Shown here: positions 25,285 to 37,400 of the stretch, in pieces
Numbering within the stretch: position 1 is the stretch's first letter
Layout: each line of letters starts with the position of its first letter
Notes under the pieces: model-generated
Seen by the model: the letters and a program-made list of their open reading frames with translations, nothing else
Database searches by the model: none
What the model was told of the DNA's origin: nothing
From: Sipunculus nudus
Taxonomy: Eukaryota; Annelida; Sipuncula; Golfingiida; Sipunculidae
Length of the DNA stretch: 64,000 nt
Assembly: GCA_026874595.1 (NCBI GenBank)
Contig: CM049316.1
Location: 54,817,676 to 54,881,675 of the forward strand
Direction of reading: 5' to 3'
Program-made: the position numbers and the translations under genes

Positions 25285-26793
25285 ATGGTAAGGTAGGTGG
25301 GGCCACCTGTCTGGTTGACGAGAAAACTCTCCAAGATGGATGGACATGCCAAATTGAAGACCAACACATTGAAGGACTCCTCAGTAATTAGCAATTTTCA
25401 TCTAAAACAAATGTACAGATGGACATCACACAAAAAATGGCAGATGGCGCCATCAGTCTTGCATACAGTCGGAGGAGGCCAAGATCTATGGTTAATTCAC
25501 AGTTACAGACCAATACAGCCCACCCCTCCTAAGAAGAGCATTAATTTATTTTACAATGGGAAGGTAGGTGGCGCCACCTGTCTGGTCTATGAGAAACTTT
25601 CAAAGATGGATGGACATGCCAAATTTCAGACAAATACCTTGAACCCCTCCAGAGATAAAAGCAATATTCACAAAAAACACATGTACATATGGACGCAATG
25701 GCAAAACAATTGCAGATGGCGCCACCAGTCTAAAGTAAAAGATAGAGGAGCCCAAGATCTAAGGATATGCACAATTTCAGGCAAATAGGGCAAATTACTC
25801 CTCAGAAAAAGGCATTAATTTATTCTACAAAAAGGGAAGGTAGGTGGCGCCACCTGTCTAGTTTACGAGAAAACTTTCCAAGATGGATGGACGTCAAATT
25901 TCTGACCAATATCTTGAACCACTCCCGAGATATGAGCATTTTTCATGAAAGCACATGTACAGATGGACGCCAAGGCAAAAGATTGCAGATGGCACCACCA
26001 GTCTTGAATACAAGAAGGAGGTATCCAAGATCAATGTAAATGCACAATTTCAGCCCAATCTGTCCATAAGATTTTTGTCCATAAGACTTTAATGCTCACA
26101 ATATTGTCAAGTGGCAATGAAAGGGTATTAGAAAGCACAAAAACAAGATAGACAGAAGCTGGCGCCACCTGTCTTCCGCAAAAGACAAAGCTATCCAAGA
26201 TCTTCGGTCTATTTGATTTTTGGACCTATCCATGTATCCCTTATTGAGATATTTATGATTTTGTGTGATTTTCACCATATATGGCAATATTTAAGGTCAA
26301 GGCCACTCTTATAGGAAAGGCCATGAACCCAATTTAAATTTACATACAGCATCTCATAACCCATGTCTATGTAAACCCATAATATGAAAGAAATCTGTCC
26401 TTAGTTTTTTACTTATAATGCTCACAGTACTGTTAAGTGGCAATGATGGGGGTATTAAATGGCACGAAAACAAGTAAAAGAATAACAGGTGACCACCAGT
26501 TTCTGGTACATGACATCACTATCTAAGATCGACGGTCAAGTTGATTTTTGGATCAATCCATGCAAGATTTCTTGAGATATTTAAGAATTTGTGTGATTTT
26601 CCCCCCAAAATGGATCTATTCAAGGTCAAGGTCACTCTCCTGGTTAAGGTCATGTCCCCATTTTAAATAGGCTTTGTCCTCTCACCCAAATCTATGCACA
26701 TGTCAAGTTTGGTAAAGAGTTATCGTGGGCAAACTAAATCTCTGCGGCTGCGGTGGCACAACCATAGTATCCTGACTTTGTCTGGGGATACAA
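25285..26793 (+). mobile_element. Group 3 core array with 3' end
   Basis: Three dimeric units of about 271-277 bp begin with AAGGTAGGTGGNGCCACCTG at 25289, 25560 and 25837. Each half-unit carries a GGTGGCGCCACC-like palindrome and GATGGATGGACATGCCAAAT-like words. Two further ~320-bp diverged units follow (TAATGCTCACANTACTGT at 26091 and 26413). The end (ATAGTATCCTGACTTTG..GGATACAA, 26763-26793) matches the group 3 tail. No group 3 head is seen, so it is 5'-truncated. The 163-codon plus-strand frame at 25297-25788 translates the repeat and is not a gene. Confidence 0.65.
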
Positions 26794-27316
26794 TGTGTGA
26801 CCTCTATCTGCATCCACATACGTAACCCATACATACTGCATACACATATACAGAATGCTACCTTTATTCATACTCACCTCACCAACAAGTGCATCCATGT
26901 CTTGAGTGTGATCAACCAATTGACAGACTGCAGCTACCAGAGACTCGCAGCTGATCTTTCCAACAGTCTTCTTCTGATATTTTCCTGTTTAGTTTACAAA
27001 CATGTAAAACTAGAAATCTGCATTCCATGAAATGCAAACCTCTGCCATGTGGGGGTCCCTATTGTCGGATGCTCCAAGTAACTTATTTATCCCATATTCC
27101 CAAGTTCATTTGTGCATAAGGGAAACATACATTTGTGAATATTCCTTGTTGATGTTCCTGAATTTGGATCATGTGCTAGATCAACACCAAAATGTAATTG
27201 TTTTGCTGGCCCATTCCCGAAACGCCCGGAAAATGTCATGAGGATCTGTTCATGATTGCATGAGTTAGGTTGAAAACAAGCACACAAACACACATGAACT
27301 GGGGTGAAAGTTGATA
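26794..27316. other. No recognised feature
   Basis: Short overlapping open frames only; none is recognised. It lies between the group 3 tail and the next group 1 head. Confidence 0.35.
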
Positions 27317-28164
27317 AACACGTGACCCACGGGTCATGCTACTCAGCTGACTAGCATGACAATTTGGCCCAACATTCACAACTATTAGTAGTACTCATAT
27401 GACCCAGTGAGACACTGAGAAGTTCTGTCAACTTGGACTGCTGTCATTTTATTATTTTTACAATTTTGTCAGTTGTAGTGGTGGAGAATCTGTCAACTGG
27501 ATTTTCTTCAGATTTTCCATGGTGATACAGGAATGTCTTAATGATGCATGTTATTTCAATCTGTGCATTAAATTAAAGAATTCATTTGCTGGGCTACAAC
27601 TGTGATATCTCTACCCATATTTTTTAATTCTCAAAAATGATATTCAAAATGCATAAAAATAAAGAAAATGTATATGGCACCACCACCAGTCTTGCACAGC
27701 TCAATATGTTTAATATATGGAAAAATCCATGTATTCATCATTGAGTTATTTTATCTTAAGTATGAATTTCACACATCAACAGCCAAAAACATTAAATTTT
27801 GCAATTGTGTCTGCAACAGTTCAGATGATCTGGCTAGGCTGATTTTCTTCATTTTTTGCAATGTTATATGTGCAGTTGATGCAGAATGTTTTAAGGCTAT
27901 GTGCAAAATTTTTGTTTTGCAGCCCAGAACACTAACACAAGTCTAGGTGCAAGATTTTTTGGTGCTACAAATACAAAAACACAGGTAACTCACAAAATGT
28001 AGGACACATTGATGTTATTTTTTGTATAGAAGGAGATTTACCAAGGACCTACCTCAAAAGGTTACGATTTGTGCCTTGTTAATGGATGGATGACTCAACA
28101 GATGGACAACGGACAAAGGGTGATCACAATAGCTCAGATGACATATGGTCAGTTGAGCTAAAAA
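27317..28164 (+). mobile_element. Group 1 HINE-like element, short complete copy
   Basis: The head at 27317-27350 has palindrome GACCCACGGGTC and CTACTCAGCTGA. The tail at 28147-28164 (GGTCAGTTGAGCTAAAAA) is preceded by GGACAACGGACAAAGGG, a degenerate ACGG-type stretch, and AATAGCTCAGATGACATAT. About 850 bp, with an interior that differs from the long copies. The 92-codon frame at 27668-27946 is unrecognised. Confidence 0.7.
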
Positions 28165-28666
28165 TGGCATACTAGGTAATTTTCTTTAAACACTTTATAA
28201 TGAGTTGAAACAGGTTCAGCTGAAATTTTTTTTATCAGGTTTATCTTCAAGTAAGATGTATGACTGCAGAGTTAAAGCAGCCACATAAATGTCAGCTGTC
28301 AGTTCAACCTTTCATATCAAACAACTTAATTTTAACTCAAATCACAACATAGAGTGAAACATCAAATCTGAAGTGACATGTTTAATGAGCTGTTCATCCA
28401 ATTATGTTCAAATTTTGAATGCTAACAGGTACATATATATATGTACATATGGTACATTGATTCAGTGGGTTTCCACACTGTCAGCAAATCAATTTTTCAT
28501 GATTTTATCATAACCTCTAAAAAGAATTTATTTTCTCCATGGTTGGTACAGAGGATTGGCCAGTAAATGTGTGGCCAGTAAATGCTACTAGCAATTCCTG
28601 GTAAGTGCAGGCATGGACAATACCCCTCTTGCAAAGTAACTTGGTAATTAAATGGCAAATATATAT

Positions 28667-29312
28667 AACAAGGCCTGCAAGCCTAATGTGAACCTGTGCA
28701 ATGGGATATTCATCAGGTATAATGCTTCAATAATGGACCCTTAGTTTTCAAGTACGTGTGAATTTATATGTACAATGCAAGTACTACACATGCAAAATTT
28801 TTGCCCAATCGGTCAAACTGTTCCCAAGATATGAGCTTGGATGTCTGCAGCCTAAACGTGAATGTAGGTGGTGCCACCTGTCATAAAATCAGGAAAGCTA
28901 TCAAGGATGTATTCGCATGCCAAATTTCAGATGAATTAGGCAAACCACTGCAGAGATATGAATGATTTTAACCCAAGGCAGACGAACAGATGGACACTGT
29001 GCAAACATGGTTGCAGGTGGCGTCACCATTTTTTGTGTATGTTATAAAGCTCTCCAAGGGCTACATTTGTGCAAATTTGTTTTCCTGATCGGTCAAACGG
29101 TTCCCGAGATATGTGGGTTTATGTGTGGAAACATGCACAAATGGAGGCAGAGGGCAGAGGAAGGGTCAGAGGTCAAAACAAAATCGGAGCGCAGAAGTTC
29201 ACATGTGACCCGAACATAATCCCGGTTACAGAGGAGTTCTCCGGTCACCTAAGCCGCGGTGGCGGTGGGCTGAAAACATAGTATCCGCAAAACTCTGTTT
29301 TGGCAGATACAA
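28667..29312 (+). mobile_element. Composite: group 2 head, group 3 core and tail
   Basis: It starts with the group 2 head (AACAAGGCCTGCAAGCCTAA, then GTGAACCTGTGCAATG). It continues with the ~137-bp core units (GTAGGTGGTGCCACCTG at 28865; GCAGGTGGCGTCACC at 29015) and ends with the group 3 tail (ATAGTATCCGC..GGCAGATACAA, 29279-29312). Either a group 3 copy replaced the group 2 interior, or the two recombined through the shared core. Confidence 0.6.
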
Positions 29313-29459
29313 TAAACCCTCTGACCTTTATTATCCAGAATAGCATTTATAATAATTTTTTTAATTGATACAAGTTGAGTCTTAGTTTGATTCAGGATAA
29401 AACTGGATTAAAAAGGTTTATCCAGATAAAACCCAACCCTGATCATAGATGTGTGTATC

Positions 29460-29935
29460 ATTCCTGCAAATAAGCAAGGACATACACTCTGCAAAAAGTC
29501 TTGTATACAACAAAGCTATCCGAGTTGTATACTTATGCCCAATATTGGGTTAATATATCAAATCCCTCCTGAGAAATAAGCAAGGACATACACTCTGCAA
29601 AAATTATTGTAGCTGGCTCCACCAGTCTTGTATACAACATAGCTATCCGAGTTGTATACTTATGCCCAATATTAATATATCAAATCCCTCCTGAGAAATA
29701 AGCAAAGACATACACTCTGCAAAAATTATTGTAGCTGGCTCCATCAGTCTTGTATACAACAAAGCTATCCGAGTTGTATACTTATGCCCAATATTAGGTT
29801 AATATATCAAATCCCTCCTGAGAAATAAGCAGGGACATACACTGTGGAAATGTGCAAAAATCATTTTAGGTGGCAACACCAGTCTTGTGTATGCAAAAGC
29901 CATGAAAGATGCATGGACAAAGGTAAATTAGGAAA
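29460..29935 (+). repeat. Four ~122-127-bp tandem units
   Basis: Units carry GTAGCTGGCTCCACCAGTCT, AAGCTATCCGAGTTGTATAC and AAATCCCTCCTGAGAAATAA. They are related to those at 6720-7010 in the group 2 element. The last unit drifts towards GGTGGCAACACCAGTC and GATGCATGGACA. This is probably the continuation of the group 2 copy whose head is at 28667. Confidence 0.75.
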
Positions 29936-31999
29936 AGGTAATTATGAGAGTAAACAGTCAATTGACACCTGCTCTGGTGTGACTTACTAAATTTCTGAGG
30001 GTGCAATAATGATAATGATATTATAACTGTAAAAAAAAAATCGTTCTAGTTCTATCTTGTTTCTAGGTTTCTTATGTTACATAACATTATATCATTTATG
30101 TATTTATATGTATATTATAAATATATATTATATATATATATATATTAAAACATATATATATATATACACATATATATATATCTATATTTACACACACTTT
30201 AGATAGGTGCCCCCCTTCTGAGACGAAGTCCGTTGAGAGGAACCCAAAAATTGACGTCCCGTTGAAACGACTCGGGCTTCAGACGAATGGCTTTATATCA
30301 GGAAACGGGTTTCCTGGCACTGGTGCTAACTAAAGTCCATTTCACCACCTGCTATCCACCTGTTTTTTGTAGATGATTTACTTAAAAGTTTATATTTTTC
30401 AATATTTTCAAAGTAAACAACATATGGAAGTGACAACCTAATATGGCAGTTAAGGATTTTACAATAAATCCCCTGTTCATGTTTCACAACATTTTAGTCT
30501 CTTTATCATGATCTGGCAGATATTGTGTGTCCCTTTATAAGTAGCCATCTTTGTTTTAGCTGGTTATATTTACATGAGATCATCCAATCAGCAGCTGTCA
30601 GTTGAGGCTGTTTTTGCATGTGACAAATGACCTTGACCGCCATAAGTGGGTAGATATGTTGTAACATGTAGACTGATTTCTCATATTTTCAGAAAAATTA
30701 TGTTACTCAAATAGGGAATAAGGTAGGAATTTAGTTACCTAGTTGAAAATTAGGTTCTGTAATCCTCTCCTCTACACTATAATTGTTTCCCTTGAAATGT
30801 AACAAATAAAAATTTCATAGCAAAAAACAGGTGGACATGAGGGGATGAAACGGACTATAATCCGAGTCATCCAAACGGAACAACTTTCATACTTAGTTTA
30901 CATTAAAAATATATATATATATTTTTTTTATTTTTCTAAATAAATAACTCCAATTGTTTGATTTTATCTTTTGTTGAAACAATTTGGCATATAACTCTAC
31001 ATAGATATCCCTAGAAAGATGCCTGCTGGGTACATTAAAAAAGTTTACTCATTCCTATATTGTTATTAATTTATTTATGTGCGTTTTCGAATGAGAAGGC
31101 ATCAGAAAACTTAACAGGCGTGTAAGCTGAAAATCACATTTGCAGGAAAAATTTATTCATGGTAAACAAGTTTAATGGCGCATATTTTGGCCTTTTGGAT
31201 ATTTCTTCAACAAGGGAGCTATCTGTGGTATTCCGTATTCCATGTGTATACGTAAAGGTTACTAAAGCAAAAGGTTAAATTATAATTATATGAATCCATG
31301 ATATAAATATTATTCTTATTTATTTTGACATATTTTTGTGGTTGGGTGCAACTATAATCTGAATTTAACTGGGTCACTGATACCAAGCAAAATACATAGA
31401 TCAGCTCATCTGCAACAAAGCCGAGATGAACACCCGCCATGACAAGGAAACCCGCTCAACCATAGTCACCGAAGGCGAGGCAACAGGTTTCAGATTTCTG
31501 TTGCGTCGCCAGCCCTCCAAAGGGCTAACTGGGGTTATAGCACGATATGATCTGTTACTCTTAGAAAGGAAATTGAATAAAAATATTTCCTATGGTTTAA
31601 ACAAACCAATGTTCACATAATGTTGTATTTCGAAAGGCCTGTAATAAAAAATTTAACGATTCTGGAAGCATGAAGCACCGGTAACATCAACAACTGATAT
31701 CATTTGTCTGGAGAGAATTGCAGCATTAACAGCCCCGGTAGACATCTTGCATTTGGTGGCATTCCTGTATAAGGCTTTATGCCTGTGTACTACTATGTTC
31801 ATAATTTAACTTCCTTGGTGCAAAATAGGGCTGAGAACAGAACAGTAATGTTTTATAATGGTCAAATATGCAATACAGGTAAATGTACTGAACATTAATC
31901 AGTGGATATATGTTAAATCTCACAGTTGTGTATGGAGTGTTATAATCACAGTTAACTGCAGGTGCAATCTATGGACTCCACATTGCGTCAGTCACTGAA
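29936..31999. other. AT-rich DNA with TA repeats, no gene recognised
   Basis: TA-rich simple repeats lie at about 30105-30190 and 30905-30930. A non-repetitive, more GC-balanced patch at about 30200-30350 and another at 31415-31570 have no recognisable product. Confidence 0.4.
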
Positions 32000-32320
32000 A
32001 ACAAAGGACCCATGGGTCACGGCGCTCAGCTGTTATATATGATAATAAATATGATTTGGGAATGATGCACATGCTGGTTTTGTGTGGTAATAAATATAAG
32101 CTTTATTATGAGTTGTTGGTGTTTAGCTTATGTATGATTTTGATAGTATCTTTCAAGGCAGGGAAGAGAACTGATTTCATTTATTTTATCAACAAATGGA
32201 GTGCTACTGTCACACAGATTTTGACTTGGCGATATACCTTATAAGCAGCACATATAATAAGAGTTTATCTATTTATTAAAATTTAATAACAAATATTGTG
32301 CAAATATAATTTTTATTAAA

Positions 32321-35300
32321 AACAAGTCCTTCAGGCCTAATGCAAACCAGTGCAATGAGATTACACCAGGTATAATGCTTCAATGCTGGACCATTACTTT
32401 TCAAGAACATGTGTAACATGTATATGAACAATGCAAGTACTAAACACTTAGAACAAGAAACAATTAAACAAACATCACTGCTGAAATTCTGGCATGGGTG
32501 CACACAACACAAAAAATAGAATATGGGTAGTCAACAAGCGACTACGTGTATCCACAAAAATCAGAGTAGGAAAGGTAAAGTGAGGCATGGATTGAGTGGC
32601 AAGGAGAAATAGAGTGAGGTGTGTTGCATAATAGCCTGGATGTCTGCACCCGAAATGTGTATGTAGGTTGCGCCACCTACCACAAAATCCAGAAAGCTGT
32701 CCAAGATGTATAAACATGCAAAATTTTAGGCAGATAAGTCAAACCACTACTGAGATATGAGTGGTTTTAGCCCACAGCAGAAAAACAGATGGACGCTGTG
32801 CAAAAATGGTGGCAGGTGGCGCCACCAATTTTGTGTATGATTAAGTGCTATGTGAGATCTATAAACATGTAAAATTTCAGGGGGATATGTCAAACCAGTC
32901 CTGAGATATAAGCCTGAATGTCTGCAGCGTATACATAAATGTAGGTGGGACCACCTGTCATAAAATCAAGAAAGCTGTCAAGAATGTATAAACCTGCAAA
33001 ATATCACGTGAATAAGTCAAACCACTGCCCAGATATGAGTGATTTTATCAGGCAGATGAACGGATGGATGCTGTGCAAAAATGGTTGCAGGTGGCACCCC
33101 CAGTTTTGTGTATGATAAAGAGCTATGGGAGATCTATACACATGCCAAATTTTTGGCCCAACTGGTCAAACGGTTCCCGAGATATGAGCTTGGATGTCTG
33201 CTGCTTGAACGTGAATGTAGGTGGTGCCACCGGTCATAAAATTAAGAAAGCTGTCCAGGATGTATACACATGCAAAATTTCAGGTGGATAAGTCCAACCA
33301 ATGCAGAGATATGTGTTTTTATCCCAAGGCAGATAAACAGATGACGCTGTGCAAAAATGGTTGCAGGTGGCGCATCATTTTTAGTGTATGTTATAAAGTG
33401 GAAACAGACGCACAAATTGACGCTGGACAGAGAGGAAAGGCCAGAGGTCAACCAAAAATGAGGGCGCAGCAGTATACATGTGACCGATCATAATTCCGAA
33501 TTTTAAAAAATATTGCCCAGCGGTTATCGAGGAGTTCTCCAGAAACTTAGGCAGCGATGGCGGCAGCGTCGGCATCCAACTGAAAACATAGTATCCGCAA
33601 AACTCTGTTTTGACGGATACAATGATTGTAGCTGGCACAACCAGTCTTATATACAACGAAGAGATATATACATATGCCCAATGTCAGACTGATATGTCAA
33701 ACCCCTCCTGTGAAATAAACAGAGACATACACTGTGCAAAAATTATTGTAGGTGGCGCCACCAGTCTTGTACACTATAAAGCTACCCAATATGTATAAAC
33801 ATAGCCTAGTTTAGGCTGATGTATCAAATTCCTCTGTAGAAATAAGCAGGCGCATACACTGCAAAAGTCAATGTAGGTGGCACCACCTGTCTTGTAAAAG
33901 AGAATACCATCAAAGACGCATAGACAGGAATCAGTTCAATACATCAACCTTCCCCAGAGTTTGATGCACTGGGCTGACAAGACTTAGGGGGGGGGGTAAG
34001 GCAGTTGCCCCCGAGTGACCTGTGACAAGTTGCTGCCTCAAGCCGCTGCACTGAGTGAACTCTTGGCATGCACCTGGCTAGACTGAGTGAACTTTTGACC
34101 TGTACCTGGCTGCACTGAGTGAACTCTTGACCTGTTGCATTATCTGACACAGTTGGCAGTCTGCCAAAGCTATAAATAGATTCAGTCTGAACTTTGGTGC
34201 CAAATATGATGCAATGAGCAGTCTGCCAAAGCTATAAATAGAATGCAGCTACTGCACTGAGTGAACTCTTGACCTATACCTGGCTGCACTTCTTTCAATC
34301 CTGGCACTGTGCCAAAACAATTTATAGAGCTGACATCATTCTGGCTAATGGCCAACATCAAGGCACTGGCAATCTGTCAATGGTAAACCAAGTGCTGCCA
34401 TTTGTACACAAAAGTGGTCCCTACTTGAAATAACTTTGAAAATTTATTTTCCCAATACAAAATGCTTTTCAGCTGACTTTTTTATAAAAAAGAAATCATG
34501 AATATATGTAAAATCATTACAGATGTATACTGAATTCAAAATTAAAATACAGATATATATCATTGATGCCAAATTCTTGAATTAAGTTGAGTAGGGATAC
34601 CAATAATTTATAATCCACGTACAGTTGTCTTTAAATAGCCAAAGAGAGCTGAATATCCACGATTGTAACATTGCCTGGTATGATGAATAACTTAAAATCA
34701 TGAAACTAATTTTTTTAAAAGCTTTTAAAAAAAACTTTCTTGTCAATATTAACCAAATATAACCTGAAATCTACATGTCTAGTGGCATGATGTAATAGAT
34801 GCTGATAAACTGGTGCCAGGCTAGATGTAACAGCATCACAAAGCTAACATATATGGTAAAATGACTTAATTCAATCTCCATAATTCAGCCAAAAATCATT
34901 CATATGGAACCATTAATGACAATTATTATAACAATTCTTGTAGGGATTATTCTTGTAATTATTTAACAAACTGGCTTTAGTGGCATCAGTCAAAAAATGT
35001 TTCGCAAGTTTTAACTCATACAGGAAGATACAGCAAACTGGCTAAGTTAAGCTTCCCGTAATTCAGCCAAAAAGCACTGAACCAAAACCATTTGAACAAA
35101 CTTGAATTATCAACATCTGAGGATAATTAATGTGTGAGATTAAGAATTTGGCTCAGTGGCTTTTGAGAAGAAGATCTTTGTAGCCACTGAGCTAAAATGG
35201 GCTGTTATGGCATATGATTAAATTCAGCTTCCCATAACTTAGCCAAAAGTCACTGAAAAGAGAACTTTTGAACAAACTTCAGAAAGCACTACCCTAGGAT

Positions 35301-35914
35301 CACTTTTGTGCGATATTAAACATTTTGGCCATATGGTTTCAGAGAAGAAGTTTTTTTGTAGCCCTTAGTGTGATACAGGCACTAATGACCCCGTACAAAA
35401 AAGGCCGATGCAGGTGGCGCCACCAATACCTCAATTTCAGATATGACCTATGTGACCAACATTGGCATAAAATTTGGTGATGATATCTTCAGCTGTTTCT
35501 GAGATTTAAATTTTAATATGCTCTTTTGCACAGTTAACAAAGTTCAACCTCCTGTAACTCGGCCAAAAATCTTCAAACTGGAACCATTCGAACAAACTTG
35601 AGAAAGATGGTTCAAGGGATCATTTCTGTGAAATATTGGACAATTTGGCTGGACAGTTTCGGAGAAGAAGATTTTTAAAGCTTTTTTTAGCTTTGTCCCT
35701 ATAAAATCTAAGAAAATGCAGTTAGAAAAAAAAAGACAAAATCCGATATAGTTTTTTGGATGACTGATTTTTTGCAAAAAAATTGGGGATGCTAGCTCCT
35801 GCAGTTTTTGAGATGGCTATGGTTAATGTACAGACAACGCACAACTCACAACGTACGACGCACGACACACGAGGGACGATGCCGCACCATCGCATAAGCT
35901 CACAGGTTCGCTAA
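32321..35914 (+). mobile_element. Group 2 element nested in copy B
   Basis: The head (AACAAGTCCTTCAGGCCTAA) starts at 32321 directly after TTTTTATTAAA. The tail (CGCATAAGCTCACAGGTTCG then CTAA) ends at about 35914 and is followed by AAAATTAATATT. In copy A the corresponding place (about 16250-16320) reads TTTTTATTAAAAATAATAAG without the element. The interior matches the 6537-10213 copy, including the TGCACTGAGTGAACTC block (33960-34340) and GACCCCGTACAAAAAAGGC (35388). It is itself interrupted at 32517-33622. Confidence 0.75.
32517..33622 (+). mobile_element. Group 3 element nested in the nested group 2 element
   Basis: Head TAGAATATGGGTAGTCAACA at 32517; tail CTCTGTTTTGACGGATACAA at 33622. 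The uninterrupted site is visible in the sister element at 6705-6725 (CACAACACAAAAA followed directly by CGATTGTAGCTGG). Here the same words lie 1.1 kb apart. The core consists of ~275-bp dimers (landmark GCTGTGCAAAAATGG at 32797, 33070 and 33347) with GGTGGCGCCACC or a near variant in each half. Confidence 0.8.
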
Positions 35915-36213
35915 AAAATTAATATTAAAATAATATTATAGAATATATTCATGAATGCATTCATGAATACATTTTGAAAGTATCTGCACTGGTATTCAAA
36001 TACTTTCATTTTTACCTGAATTCCCATTCTTATGCAATAAAATGCAGTACATAATCATATTCGTATTCAAATACATTAGCAAAGCATTCACACCATGTCT
36101 AGTATTTATTCAGTTTTAGCCAAACAATGATGTTGAGAATCCAGAATATACTAAATTCCCAAATTTGAATAATGATCATAATTACCTGGTTTTATGGCTT
36201 TTATTTATATTAA

Positions 36214-37400
36214 AACAAGGCCTACAGGCCTAATGCGAACCTTTGCAAAGTTTGGGAGTATGAATAGAGGTTTATTTTTTAAATTTAATATTGATCCTTT
36301 TTAAGTCCTGCATATCTACCTTAGTCATTATGATTTCAGCAAAATGGACATTTCAGACCTGCAAGTTTCAGACTAGGACATTTTAAAACTAGAATATGGG
36401 TAGTCGACAAGCGACTATGTGTATCTGCAGAAATCAGAGTGGGACGGGTGAAGTGCGGCATGGATTAAGTGGCAAGGGGAATAGAGTGAGGTGTGTTGCA
36501 TATTAGCATGGATGTCTGCAGCGTAAACGTGACTGTATGTGGTGCCACTTGTCATAAATTTGAGAAAATTGTCCAGGATGTATAAACCTGCAAAATTTCA
36601 GGAGGATAAGTCAAACCAATTCTGAGATATGAGTGATTTTATCCCAAGGCAGATGAACAGATGGACGTTGTGCATAAGTGGTTGCAGGTGGCACCACCGG
36701 TTTTGCCTATGATGAAGAGCTATGTGAGATCTAAACACATGCAAAATTTTGGCCCAATCAGTCAAACTGTTCCCAAGATATGAGCTTGGATGTCTGCAGA
36801 GTACACCTGAATGTAGGTAGCGCCTTCTGTCATAAAATCGAGAAAGCTTTCCAGGATGTATAAACCTGCAAAATTTCAGGTGGATATGTCTAACCACTGC
36901 TGAGATATGAGTGATTTTACGCCAAGGCAGATTAACAGATGGATGCTGTGCATATATGGTTACAGGTGGCGCCACCAGTTTTGCCTATGATGAAGAGCTA
37001 TGTGAGATCTATACACATGCAAAATTTTGGGCAAATCGGTCAAACAGTTCCCAAGATATGAGCTTGGATGTCTGCAGAGTAAATGTGAATGTAGGTGGCA
37101 CCACCTGTCATGAAATCGAGAAAGCTGTTCAGGATGTATAAACCTGCAAAATTTCAGGTGGATAAGTCAAACCAATTCTGAGATATGAGTGATTTTATCC
37201 CAAGGCAGATGAACAGATGGATGCTGTGCATAAGTGGTTGCAGGTGGCACTGCTGGTTTTGCCTATGATGAAGAGCTATGTGAGATCTATACACATGTAA
37301 ACTTTTGGCCCAATCAGTCAAACGGTTCCCGAGATATGAGCTTGGATGTCTGCAGAGTAAACATGAATGTAGGTGGCGCCACTTGTCATAGGTTCGCTAA
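36214..37400 (+). mobile_element. Second nested element: group 2 ends around a group 3 core
   Basis: The group 2 head is at 36214 (AACAAGGCCTACAGGCCTAA). A group 3 head lies at 36390 and ~277-bp core dimers follow (GATGCTGTGCAT-type landmark at 36660, 36940, 37216). The end is the group 2 tail AGGTTCGCTAA at 37400, with no group 3 tail. Copy A has the empty site near 16610 (TTATTTATATTAAAA continuing straight into AATAACTG). The whole block therefore inserted as a unit, or its interior was exchanged after insertion. Confidence 0.7.

Noticed and set aside
25297-26039. 163- and 90-codon plus-strand frames as genes
   Set aside because: They lie within tandem core units of a group 3 element, and their similarity to each other follows from the DNA repeat.
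36598-36975. 125-codon minus-strand frame as a gene
   Set aside because: It overlaps the ~277-bp core dimers of a nested element, and similar frames appear wherever the core occurs.
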